DNA from: Streptomyces roseifaciens
GTDB lineage: Bacteria; Actinomycetota; Actinomycetes; Streptomycetales; Streptomycetaceae
Assembly: GCF_001445655.1 (NCBI RefSeq)
Contig: NZ_LNBE01000004.1
Coordinates: 1,178,001 to 1,242,000, forward strand
DNA length: 64,000 bases
Direction of reading: 5' to 3'
Under the pieces are notes generated by a model that was given only the letters and a program-made list of their open reading frames with translations, was not told the DNA's origin and did not search any database. This document shows positions 9,564-17,801 of this stretch, piece after piece. Within the stretch, counting starts at the first letter, position 1. Every line of letters starts with the position of its first letter. Both the position numbers and the translations under genes were made by a program.

Positions 9564-9674
9564 TCAGCCCGAGCAGGAACCCGGAAGAGGTGCACGGAAG
9601 CCGGGACACGACGCGGACCACACCCGACCGAAGTCGATGTGGTCCCGGGTGACCAGCCGTTGCCCTGGGTGCAT
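9564..9674 (-). CDS. Putative leader peptide of the LVTRxHIDFxRV-SAxC type
   Basis: A 36-residue frame beginning MHPGQRLVTRDHIDFGRV and then WSASC, with an ATG at 9674. It matches the pattern of small actinobacterial leader peptides (LV-S/T-RRHIDxxRVSSAxC) that precede sulfur-assimilation genes. Those are thought to work by cysteine-dependent attenuation, with ribosomes reading the Cys codon controlling the downstream gene. Two key positions differ (Asp for Arg, Trp for Ser). No sulfur gene follows on this strand; the next minus-strand gene is sepF-like, about 1.7 kb away. The sulfur-type monooxygenase operon lies on the other strand. It may be a relic or a misoriented regulator. Confidence 0.5.
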   Translation of the reverse strand: MHPGQRLVTRDHIDFGRVWSASCPGFRAPLPGSCSG

Positions 9675-9757
9675 GGGCCAAGTGGAACAGCCTTCCGTTT
9701 CCCCGTCAACTGTGCTGAGACGGCCTGCCCACAGTGTGGACAGGAGTACGGACAGGC

Positions 9758-9788
9758 TTGACAGTTGGCCAGGGCACGTGAATAGCCT
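9758..9788 (+). promoter_or_regulatory. Promoter of the FAD/LLM monooxygenase operon
   Basis: A -35 TTGACA (9758-9763) and -10 TAGCCT (9783-9788) are separated by 19 bases, like vegetative HrdB promoters. It lies about 120 bases upstream of the first gene of the operon. Confidence 0.55.
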
Positions 9789-9906
9789 CGGAGTTCGGCC
9801 GTGCTGAGGGGCGCGGCCGGATGCGCACGACGCCTCCGATGTGAAGGCACGTCCCGTCGAGTGAAGGCACGTCCCGTGTCCGATCCCGTATCCACGGAGC
9901 CTTCCC

Positions 9907-11880
9907 ATGCCCTCCCTCGTCGTCATCGGTGCCGGTCCGCGCGGCACCGGCCTCCTCGAACGCATCGCCGCCAACGCCCCCGGACTCCTCGCGGGGGCCC
10001 GCCTCGATCTCCACCTCGTGGACCCCTTCCCGCCCGGCGGCGGCCGCGTGTGGCGCCACGACCAGTCCCCGCTGCTGTGGATGAACTCCATGGCCGAGGA
10101 CGTCACCGCGTTCACCGACGCCTCGGTGCGGACCGAGGGGCCCGTACGCCCCGGCCCGACGCTCGCCCAATGGGCGGCCTGCGTCCGCGACGGCACGGTG
10201 CCCGCCCCGCCCGACCCCGCGACCGCCGGCGAGGTCCGCGCCCTGACCGGACGCAGCTTCGCCGGACGGCGGGTGCAGAGCGCCTACCTGCGCTGGACGT
10301 ACGAACAGGCCGTGGCCGCCCTGCCGCCCGGCGTCACCGTCCACGAGCACCGGCGGCGCGCCTTACGCCTGTCCGGCGCGCGCGACGCACGGCAGCACGT
10401 CTGGCTGGAGGGGCTCGCGGCACCGCTCCCCGCCGACCTCGTCGTCCTCGCCCTCGGTCACCTGCCGTCCGCCCCCGACGCCGGGCAGAGCGCCCTCGCC
10501 CGTTTCGCCGCGCGCCACCGGCTGGCCTACCTGCCGCCCGAGTTCACCGCCGACAGCGACCTGAGCGCCCTGCGCCCCGGCGAGCCGGTGATCGTCCGCG
10601 GCCTCGGGCTCGCCTTCGTCGACCTGATGGTGCTGCTCACCGAGGGGCGCGGCGGCACGTACGCCACCGGCCGCGACGGCGAGCCGGTCTACCGCCCCTC
10701 CGGACGCGAACCCGTCCTGTACGCGGGCTCCCGGCGCGGCGTCCCGTACCGCTCGAAGATCGGCTACTCCTGGGAGGGCGAACGGCCGCCGCTGCCCCGC
10801 TTCTTCGGCCCGGCCGAGGCCGCGGCGCTGCGCGACCGGCCCGGCCCCCTCGACTTCCGCCGCGACCTGTGGCCCCTGGCCGGGAAGGAGCTCGGGTTCG
10901 CCCACTACCACCGGCTGTTCACCGCGCACCCCGAGCGCACCCGCATGCCCTGGCCGGCTTTCGAGGAGCGGTACGCCTCCTGCGCGTCCGGCAGCGCCGA
11001 GCTCCTCGCCCTGACCGCCGCAGCCGTGCCCGGCCCGGCCGACCGGTTCGACCCGGCCGCGCTCGACCACCCCCTCGCCGGCCGCCGCTTCACCGGAGCC
11101 GACGCCCTGCAGCGCGGCCTGCGCGCCCACATCGAGGCCGACCTCGCCCGCCGTCACGACCCCCGCCACAGCCCCGACCTCGCCGTCTTCCTCGGCCTGC
11201 TCTCCGTCTACGGGCAGCTCGCCGGCCTCGGCGACACGGGACCCTGGTGGCACGGGTTCTTCAGCTACCTCGCCTCCGGCCCGCCCGGACCCCGGCTGCA
11301 GCAGCTCCTCGCGCTCTCCCGCGCCGGGGTGGTGCGCTTCCTCGGCGCCGACCTGACCGTCACGGCCGACGCGGAACACGGCGTGTTCCGGGCGCACAGC
11401 GCGAGCGCGCCGGGCGTCGTGACCGCGGCGCGCGCCCTGGTCGAGGCGCGGCTGCCGCCCCCGTCCGTCGCCCGCTCCCTCGACCCCCTGCTGCGCTCCC
11501 TCCACCCCGAGGCCGCCACCACGCCCGCCGGCCTGCTGGCCGTCAGCCCCGAGGACGGCCGGATCCTCGGCCCCGACGGACGCCCGCACCCGCGCCGCTT
11601 CGCCCTCGGACCGCACACCGACGCCCGCGCGACCGCCGCCTTCGCCCGGCCGGGCACCGACGCCCCGGCGTTCCGCCAGAACGACGCCACGGCGCGCGCC
11701 GCGCTGAGCTTCCTGCGCACGGTCGCGGGCCGTACTCCTCCGGAGCGGGACGGGGGCTCCCGCGGGCCCGGCACCGCCGGTCACGTAGTGGGGGCCGGAG
11801 CGCCGTCGCGGCGGAAAGGACCGCCGGGCCCCGGACCCGTGGATGCGCCGGGGGCCGGGGCTCGCCCCGGGAAGCGGTGA
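9907..11880 (+). CDS. FAD/NAD(P)-binding protein (NAD_binding_9 type)
   Basis: A 657-residue flavoprotein-like enzyme opening with the Rossmann motif VVIGAGPRGTGLLERIAAN. A second nucleotide-binding-like segment (VIVRGLGLAFVDLMVLL) lies near residue 225. The C-terminus keeps the family sequence PAFRQNDATARAALSFLR at about residue 590. The last 55 residues are Gly/Pro/Arg-rich and resemble read-through of a repeat: a 23-base stretch (11766-11788) is identical to the 3' end of the MFS gene. The native stop may have been lost there. It is the first gene of a same-strand operon with two LLM monooxygenases, which suggests oxidation of a scavenged compound. The exact reaction is unknown. Confidence 0.8.
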   Translation: MPSLVVIGAGPRGTGLLERIAANAPGLLAGARLDLHLVDPFPPGGGRVWRHDQSPLLWMNSMAEDVTAFTDASVRTEGPVRPGPTLAQWAACVRDGTVPAPPDPATAGEVRALTGRSFAGRRVQSAYLRWTYEQAVAALPPGVTVHEHRRRALRLSGARDARQHVWLEGLAAPLPADLVVLALGHLPSAPDAGQSALARFAARHRLAYLPPEFTADSDLSALRPGEPVIVRGLGLAFVDLMVLLTEGRGGTYATGRDGEPVYRPSGREPVLYAGSRRGVPYRSKIGYSWEGERPPLPRFFGPAEAAALRDRPGPLDFRRDLWPLAGKELGFAHYHRLFTAHPERTRMPWPAFEERYASCASGSAELLALTAAAVPGPADRFDPAALDHPLAGRRFTGADALQRGLRAHIEADLARRHDPRHSPDLAVFLGLLSVYGQLAGLGDTGPWWHGFFSYLASGPPGPRLQQLLALSRAGVVRFLGADLTVTADAEHGVFRAHSASAPGVVTAARALVEARLPPPSVARSLDPLLRSLHPEAATTPAGLLAVSPEDGRILGPDGRPHPRRFALGPHTDARATAAFARPGTDAPAFRQNDATARAALSFLRTVAGRTPPERDGGSRGPGTAGHVVGAGAPSRRKGPPGPGPVDAPGAGARPGKR

Positions 11881-12061
11881 AAGGGCGGGAGCGGGGCCCC
11901 GTTCTCCCGCACGCAGCGGGAAGCGGTGGTGCCCCCGGAAGCCCCTCCCGCCGGAGCGGACGGGCACCGCCGCCCCGGAGCACCTCCCAGCCGTAGCCGG
12001 GGAGAGCAACCACCCACCGAGCCACCGGCCCCACCGTGGCCCCACACCCCCAGGGAAGCCC

Positions 12062-13102
12062 ATGTCCGCACCCATCCGGCCCCTGCACCTGGCCGTGAGC
12101 ATCGACCGCCCCGGCGTCCGGGACGCCGAGCCCTACGTCCGCGCGGCCCGCCTCGCCGAGCGCGGCAGGCTGGACTTCGTCACCCTCGGCGACACGCTCG
12201 GCCCGCCCCGGCGCGGCGAGAGCCGCCTCGACGCCCTCGCCGTCCTCGCCCGCGTCGCGCCCGCCACCGAACGCATCGGCCTGGTGCCCACCGTCACCAC
12301 CACCCACACCGAGCCGTTCCACGTCTCCAACGCCGTCTCCACCCTCGACTGGGTCAGCGGCGGCCGCGCCGGCTGGACCGTGGAGGTCTCCGGCACCGAA
12401 GCCGCGGCGCGCCACTTCGGCCGCCGCGCCGCGGCCCCCGCCGACGAGCTGTGGCACGAGGCCGCGGCCGTCGCCGACGTCGCCGCCCGGCTCTGGGACA
12501 GCTGGGAGGACGACGCCGAGATCCGCGACGCGGCCACCGGCCGCTTCGTCGACCGCGACAAGCTGCACCACGTCGACTTCGAAGGCCCCGGCTTCTCCGT
12601 CCGCGGGCCCTCCATCGTGCCCCGGCCCCCGCAGGGCCGGCCGGTGATAGCCGTCGACGCCACCCGCCTGCTGCCCCGCGCGGCCGCCGCCCGCCACGCC
12701 GACGTCGCCTACGTCCGCACCGGGCCCGCGCCCACCCCCGGCGCGGTCCGCGCCGCCCGCGACGACCTGCACGCCCGGCTGCGCTCCCTCGGCCGCGACC
12801 CCGGCCGGATCGTCGTCCTCGCCTCCCTGCCCGTCGCGCTGTACGCGGCCGCCGACGCCGTCGCCCTCGCCGACCTGGCCGGCTCCTGGTGGGCCGACGG
12901 CGTGGTCGACGGCTTCCACTTCCGGCCCGAGGACCCCGACCGGGACCTCGCCCTGCTGGTCGACGGGACCGTCCCCGTACTCCAGCACCGCGGCCTGCTG
13001 CGCTCCTTCTATCCCGGCGGCACGCTCCGCGAGCACCTGTGCCTGCCGCGCCCCGCCAACCGCTACGCCGATCGCCACGCCACCGCGAGGAGGCCCGCAT
13101 GA
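12062..13102 (+). CDS. LLM-class flavin-dependent oxidoreductase
   Basis: A 346-residue bacterial luciferase-like monooxygenase (TIM-barrel, FMN or F420 class). It opens HLAVSIDRPG and contains VLARVAPATERIGLVPTVTT and VSTLDWVSGGRAGWTVE, the typical barrel strands. It ends with SFYPGGTLREHLCLP, as in NtaA/SnaA-type enzymes. The ATG at 12062 follows AGGGAAG; the open frame extends further upstream but without family similarity. Its stop overlaps the next start (ATGA), so the two LLM proteins are translationally coupled. They probably act on the same or successive substrates. Confidence 0.88.
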   Translation: MSAPIRPLHLAVSIDRPGVRDAEPYVRAARLAERGRLDFVTLGDTLGPPRRGESRLDALAVLARVAPATERIGLVPTVTTTHTEPFHVSNAVSTLDWVSGGRAGWTVEVSGTEAAARHFGRRAAAPADELWHEAAAVADVAARLWDSWEDDAEIRDAATGRFVDRDKLHHVDFEGPGFSVRGPSIVPRPPQGRPVIAVDATRLLPRAAAARHADVAYVRTGPAPTPGAVRAARDDLHARLRSLGRDPGRIVVLASLPVALYAAADAVALADLAGSWWADGVVDGFHFRPEDPDRDLALLVDGTVPVLQHRGLLRSFYPGGTLREHLCLPRPANRYADRHATARRPA

Positions 13103-14412
13103 CCGCCCCCGGGGCACGCCGCCGCAAGCAGATGCACCTGGCCGCCCACTTCCCCGGCGTCAACAGCACGACCGTGTGGACGGACCCGCGGTCCGGCAGT
13201 CAGATCGACTTCTCGTCCTTCCGGCACCTCGCCGCCACCGCCGAACGCGGCCTCTTCGACTTCTTCTTCCTCGCCGAGGGCCTGCGGCTGCGCGAGCACA
13301 AGGGCCGGATCCACGACCTGGACGTCGTCGGCCGCCCCGAGTCGCTCACCGTGCTCGGCGCCCTGGCCGCCGTCACCGAACGGATCGGCCTGGCGGCCAC
13401 CGCCAGCACCACGTTCAACGAGCCCTACGAACTCGCCCGGCGCCTCGCCTCCCTGGACCACCTCAGCGGCGGGCGCGCCGCCTGGAACGCCGTCACCTCC
13501 TCCGACGCCTTCACCGGCGAGAACTTCCGCCGCGGCGGCTACCTCGACCGGGCCGAGAGGTACACGCGCGCCGCCGAGTTCGTCGCCACCGCGCGCGAGC
13601 TGTGGGACTCGTGGACGCCCGAGGGCGTGCCGCGCCCCTTCGCCCACCACGGGCGGCACTTCTCCGTCTCCGGCACCTTCGACGTGGCCCGCAGCCCGCA
13701 GGGCCACCCGGTCGTCATCCAGGCCGGGGACTCCGACGAGGGCCGGGAGTTCGCGGCCTCCGCCGCCGACGTGGTCTTCACCAGGCACGGCACCCTGGAC
13801 GCCGGCCGCGCCTTCTGCGCCGACGTCAAACGGCGGCTCCCCGCGTACGGCCGGCGCCCCGGCGACCTCAAGATCATGCCCGGGGTGACGTTCGCCCTCG
13901 GGGACACCGACGCCGAGGCCCAGGAGAAGGCCGCCGAGATCCGCAGGCAGCAGGTCTCCCCGCAGAACGCGCTGCTCGCCCTGGAGCAGGTGTGGGGCCG
14001 GGACCTGTCCGCCTACGACCCCGACGGGCCGCTGCCCGACGTCGACCCGGACCCGGGCGGCGAGGTGGCCCAGGGGAGGGTGCGGATAGCCGACCCGTTC
14101 GCCGTCGCCGCCCGCTGGCGTGCCGTCTCCGAGGCCAAGGGGCTGTCCATCCGGCAGACCGTGATCGAGACGACCGGCCGGCAGTCCTTCATCGGCACAC
14201 CCGCCTCGGTGGCCGCCCAGCTGGACGAGTTCGTCACGGCCGGGGCCGCCGACGGCTTCATCCTCGTCCCCCACCTCACCCCCGGAGGGCTCGACGACTT
14301 CGTCGACCGCGTGGTGCCCCTGCTGCAGGAGCGTGGCGCGTTCCGTACGGAGTACACGGGCGCGACGCTGCGCGAACACCTCGGGCTGCCGCTGCCCGTA
14401 TGGAAAGGTTGA
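13099..14412 (+). CDS. NtaA/SnaA/DszA-type flavin monooxygenase
   Basis: A 437-residue FMNH2-dependent monooxygenase of the nitrilotriacetate/pristinamycin/dibenzothiophene-sulfone family. Family marks are MHLAAHFPGVNSTTVW, the barrel segment FFFLAEGLRLREHKGRI, TFNEPYELARRLASLDHLS, AAWNAVTSSDAFTGENF and GHPVVIQAGDSDEGREFAA. The C-terminus has SFIGTPASVAAQL and GGLDDFVDRVVPLLQERG. It is typically fed by a separate flavin reductase; none was recognised next to it. Such enzymes are often found with ABC importers in sulfur or amine scavenging, which fits the importer at 19.9-25.6 kb. Confidence 0.92.
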   Translation: MTAPGARRRKQMHLAAHFPGVNSTTVWTDPRSGSQIDFSSFRHLAATAERGLFDFFFLAEGLRLREHKGRIHDLDVVGRPESLTVLGALAAVTERIGLAATASTTFNEPYELARRLASLDHLSGGRAAWNAVTSSDAFTGENFRRGGYLDRAERYTRAAEFVATARELWDSWTPEGVPRPFAHHGRHFSVSGTFDVARSPQGHPVVIQAGDSDEGREFAASAADVVFTRHGTLDAGRAFCADVKRRLPAYGRRPGDLKIMPGVTFALGDTDAEAQEKAAEIRRQQVSPQNALLALEQVWGRDLSAYDPDGPLPDVDPDPGGEVAQGRVRIADPFAVAARWRAVSEAKGLSIRQTVIETTGRQSFIGTPASVAAQLDEFVTAGAADGFILVPHLTPGGLDDFVDRVVPLLQERGAFRTEYTGATLREHLGLPLPVWKG

Positions 14413-14417
14413 CCGTC

Positions 14418-15218
14418 ATGAGCACGGACACGGGCAACGACGCACGGCAGCAGTGGAAGACGTGGCGCGAGGAGCGTACGGAGACGGTCTGCGCACCGTA
14501 CGGGCCGCTCGCGCTCACGGGGACCTACTGGCTCGCCGACGCCGCCGAGGGGCGATTTCCCGCCATCCCGGGGCACTGGACCGAGGACGGCGACGCCGTA
14601 CTGCTGACCGCCACGGCCGCCGACGGGCTCACCGCGGACGGGCGGCCGGTGAACGGTGAGGTCCGGCTCGGCGTCGACAAGGGCCCGGCCGCGACGGCCC
14701 GTGTCGACCACGGCGGACGCAAGCTCGTGGTGCTGCGCCGGGAGGGGCTGTGGGCGGTGCGCGTCTTCGACCCCGGCTCGGCCGGGCGGCGGGCGTTCAC
14801 CGCGATCGACGCCTTCGAGTACGACGAGGACTGGGTGCTGCCGGGGGTCTTCCGCCCGTACGACGGCAGCCGCAGGGTGCGGGTGGAGAACGCGGACGGG
14901 CGGGAGCGGGGACTCGGCCTGGACGGGGAGCTGGCCTTCACCGCCGCCGGTTCCGCGTTCGCGCTGCAGGTCGCCGTCGAGGTGGACGGCACGCTGTGGG
15001 CGGTGTTCGCCGACGGCACGAGCGGGGACACCAGCTACCGCTTCCGGTTCCTGCGGACGCCCGCGCCCGGCGTCGACGGACGGGTGACGGTCGACTTCAA
15101 CCACGCCCTCCTGCCGCCCTGCGCCTTCGCCGACCACTTCATCTGCCCGTTCCCGCCCCCGGGGAACACCTTGCCGATCGCGGTCCCGGCGGGGGAGCGC
15201 CGCGTGCTGGTGGGCTAG
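14418..15218 (+). CDS. DUF1684 domain protein
   Basis: A 266-residue soluble protein. The DUF1684 signature is visible in the C-terminal half: an [16 protein letters not shown] segment, then [14 protein letters not shown] and [20 protein letters not shown] near the end, with GERRVLVG at the terminus. It starts five bases after the preceding LLM gene, so it belongs to the same operon. The biochemical role of the family is not established. Co-occurrence with flavin monooxygenases suggests an auxiliary role in the same pathway. Confidence 0.85.
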   Translation: MSTDTGNDARQQWKTWREERTETVCAPYGPLALTGTYWLADAAEGRFPAIPGHWTEDGDAVLLTATAADGLTADGRPVNGEVRLGVDKGPAATARVDHGGRKLVVLRREGLWAVRVFDPGSAGRRAFTAIDAFEYDEDWVLPGVFRPYDGSRRVRVENADGRERGLGLDGELAFTAAGSAFALQVAVEVDGTLWAVFADGTSGDTSYRFRFLRTPAPGVDGRVTVDFNHALLPPCAFADHFICPFPPPGNTLPIAVPAGERRVLVG

Positions 15219-15381
15219 CGCCCCCGACGGATACGGGTGCGCGCCGTCCGAAAGATGCTCTTGCGGCGGTCGGCGCGCGGCCCGAATACTCCCGAACAGT
15301 GCTTGTCAGGGGCACGACGAAAGTGGAATCCCGCGTGCCCGTTCCGGCTGCACCTCACCGACCCCACTCGGGAGGAAGAAC

Positions 15382-16296
15382 GTGAGCATCAAGCGCACCA
15401 CCCCCCGCACCGCGACACGTATCGCCCTCGCCTCCGCCCTCGCCGCCGCGGCCGCCCTCGCCGGCACCGCCGCCCACGCCGAGGGCAACGCCGCATCGGC
15501 CCCCGTCAGACACTCCGCCGCCCAGCTGTCCGCCGCGAGCACCGCCGTACAGGCCGCGGACGTCGCCGGCACCGCCTGGGCCGTCGACCAGGAGTCCGGC
15601 ACGCTCGTCGTCACCGCCGACTCGACCGTCTCCGCCGCCGCCCTCGCCAGGATCAAGCAGAAGGCCGGCACCGCGGTGGAGGCCATACGCATCGAGCGCA
15701 CCCCCGGCACCCTCCGCCCCTTCCTCGCCGGCGGCGACGCGATCTACGCCCCGAGCTGGCGCTGCTCGCTCGGGTTCAACGTGCGCAAGGGCAACACCGC
15801 CTACTTCCTCACCGCAGGCCACTGCACCGAGGGCAAGCCGCCCTACTACAGCAACTCCGGGCACACCACGAGCATCGGCCCCACCACGGGCACCAGCTTC
15901 CCGGGCAACGACTACGGCATCGTGCAGTACACCAACGGCTCCCTCCCGCACCCCAGCGAGGTCAGCCTCTACAACGGCCGCACCCAGCGGATCACCGCCG
16001 CCGGCAACGCGACCGTCGGCCAGTCCGTGCAGCGCAGCGGTTCCACGACCGGCCTGCACGGCGGCAAGGTCACCGGCCTCAACGCCACCGTCAACTACGG
16101 CAACGGCCAGGTCGTCCGCGGCCTCATCAAGACGAACGTCTGCGCCGAGCCCGGCGACAGCGGCGGCGCCCTCTTCGCCGGCTCCACCGCCCTCGGCCTC
16201 ACCTCCGGAGGCAGCGGCAACTGCAGCTCCGGCGGAACGACCTACTTCCAGCCCGTCGGCCCGGCGCTCAAGGCGTACGGGGTGACGATCGGCTGA
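15382..16296 (+). CDS. Secreted S1 serine protease, streptogrisin/alpha-lytic type
   Basis: A 304-residue preproprotease. The signal peptide runs to AAHA at residue 33, followed by a short pro-region ending around residue 114. The mature chymotrypsin-fold domain begins near [21 protein letters not shown]. The catalytic triad is His147 (TAGHC), Asp177 (GNDYGIV) and Ser260 (GDSGG). Cys pairs match streptogrisins. The start is a GTG with GGAGGAAGAA just before it. The short pro-region resembles the streptogrisin A/B class. The product is extracellular, and a neighbouring SSI-type inhibitor is a plausible regulator. Confidence 0.94.
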   Translation: MSIKRTTPRTATRIALASALAAAAALAGTAAHAEGNAASAPVRHSAAQLSAASTAVQAADVAGTAWAVDQESGTLVVTADSTVSAAALARIKQKAGTAVEAIRIERTPGTLRPFLAGGDAIYAPSWRCSLGFNVRKGNTAYFLTAGHCTEGKPPYYSNSGHTTSIGPTTGTSFPGNDYGIVQYTNGSLPHPSEVSLYNGRTQRITAAGNATVGQSVQRSGSTTGLHGGKVTGLNATVNYGNGQVVRGLIKTNVCAEPGDSGGALFAGSTALGLTSGGSGNCSSGGTTYFQPVGPALKAYGVTIG

Positions 16297-16335
16297 GGGC
16301 CCGCCCTCCCTCCGTTCCCGCGTCCACCAGCTCGG

Positions 16336-16382
16336 GAGCCCCCAGCACAGGAGTCCCCGGTCCGCACCTCGGCCGGGGGCTC
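16336..16382 (+). terminator. Possible terminator after the first streptogrisin gene
   Basis: Eight-base arms GAGCCCCC (16336-16343) and GGGGGCTC (16375-16382) lie 40 bases past the protease stop. The loop is long and no U-tract follows, so this is tentative. Confidence 0.35.
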
Positions 16383-16447
16383 GACCCTGTGCCCGATACG
16401 GGCATACCGTGGACATAACACCTGAGATGTACGGCAGGGGGCCTGCC

Positions 16448-17320
16448 ATGGTCGAGGAACTGGTGGTGGCAGCCGTGGCCGCGGCGTCCGCCGGGGCGGT
16501 GTACGTCGCGGCGGCGGCCCGCGTGGTCAAGCAGTACGAACGCGGCGTGGTGCTGCGGCTGGGGCGGCTCCTGCCCGAGATCCGCTCCCCGGGGTTCACA
16601 TTGATCGTCCCGGTCGTCGACCGGCTGCGCAAAGTGAACATGCAGATCGTCACGATGCCCGTGCCCGCCCAGGAGGGCATCACCCGCGACAACGTCACCG
16701 TCCGAGTGGACGCCGTCGTCTACTTCAAGGTCGTGGACCCGGCCGAGGCGGTCATCGCCGTGGAGGACTACCGCTTCGCGGTGTCCCAGATGTCCCAGAC
16801 GTCACTGCGCTCGATCATCGGCAAGAGCGACCTCGACGACCTCCTGTCCAACCGGGAGAAGCTCAACCAGGGCCTTGAGCTCATGCTCGACAGCCCCGCC
16901 ATCGGGTGGGGCGTGCAGATCGACCGCGTCGAGATCAAGGACGTGTCGCTGCCGGAGACGATGAAGCGGTCCATGTCCCGGCAGGCGGAGGCGGAGCGCG
17001 AGCGGCGGGCCCGGGTGATCAACGCGGACGCGGAGCTGCTGGCGTCGAAGAAGCTCGCCGAGGCGGCGGCCACGATGGCCGACCAGCCGTCGGCGCTGCA
17101 GCTGCGGCTGCTGCAGACGGTGGTGGCGGTGGCGGCGGAGAAGAACTCCACGCTGGTCCTGCCGTTCCCGGTGGAACTCCTCCGCTTCCTGGAACGCTCG
17201 GCCCAGCAGGGCCTCGTCCCCCCGGACACGCCCCGCGCACCGAAGCCGCCGCCGCCCGACCCGGCCGTGGAGCCCCCGCCGCCCCCGGAGGAACTCCCGC
17301 CGGGACCCCCGAACCCTTGA
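16448..17320 (+). CDS. SPFH/stomatin-like membrane protein
   Basis: A 290-residue slipin/stomatin-type protein with one N-terminal membrane helix (residues about 6-22). The SPFH core includes VVKQYERGVVLRLGRL, SPGFTLIVPVVDR, VDAVVYFKVVDP, LRSIIGKSDLDDLLSNRE and GVQIDRVEIKDVSLPE. A coiled-coil Glu/Arg/Ala region (about 185-220) and a Pro-rich tail follow. Such proteins form oligomeric membrane microdomains and often partner an NfeD protein, but none is seen here. ATG 16448 has AGGGGG upstream; two earlier in-frame starts exist. It is same-strand between two protease genes, and any functional link is unproven. Confidence 0.92.
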   Translation: MVEELVVAAVAAASAGAVYVAAAARVVKQYERGVVLRLGRLLPEIRSPGFTLIVPVVDRLRKVNMQIVTMPVPAQEGITRDNVTVRVDAVVYFKVVDPAEAVIAVEDYRFAVSQMSQTSLRSIIGKSDLDDLLSNREKLNQGLELMLDSPAIGWGVQIDRVEIKDVSLPETMKRSMSRQAEAERERRARVINADAELLASKKLAEAAATMADQPSALQLRLLQTVVAVAAEKNSTLVLPFPVELLRFLERSAQQGLVPPDTPRAPKPPPPDPAVEPPPPPEELPPGPPNP

Positions 17321-17801
17321 CACAGCCGAGCGAGCCCGGGGCTTCGGGCTCCTTCTCCGCCGCGGCGCCGGTCGGCCTGCGCCGCCGGAATGGCCCGTTG
17401 GGCGTCACGTCGCCGCGGTGGGGTAAGAGGCAGGCGCAGCCTGTGAATCCGGGGCCATGGCCTCTGAGGCGCGGTCGTGGCGGGTGACCCGGACGGCGTA
17501 GTCCCGTGGTGCCGGTGGGGTCCGGGGCCACCCCGGTGGGCTAAGGCGGCGGCGCCGTATTTTCGCGGGCCGCGCCGTGCAACTCCCCGCGCTCCCGCGC
17601 GCATCCCGTGCTGGGGCGCGTAAAGCGACACGCGCGCAGGAGGAGTCCGCCTTGTGCGCGCCCTCCCCGGTTCCGGGATACTCGATTGGTCGACTTGGCA
17701 TGGACGCGCCCTCTGTAAAGCCGGAGGCGAACCATGTCGTACCCCCTCCGGGCCCGCGGTGATCCCGTGGCGGTGCCCAACCCCCCACTGGAGGTGCCGA
17801 G
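17321..17801. other. Intergenic region upstream of the second streptogrisin gene
   Basis: 481 bases with no supported gene; open frames here are low-complexity shadows. It should contain the stomatin terminator and protease promoter. I could not pick a confident -10/-35 pair. Confidence 0.4.

Larger units (their letters stand above)
9423..9906. other. Intergenic region with tandem GTGAAGG repeats, leader peptide and promoter
   Basis: 484 bases without a large gene. They hold degenerate tandem GTGAAGG(C/T)-type repeats at 9487-9543, a putative cysteine-type leader peptide on the minus strand (9564-9674), a plus-strand promoter (9758-9788), and a 17-base direct repeat at 9841-9857 and 9861-9877. 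Confidence 0.6.
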
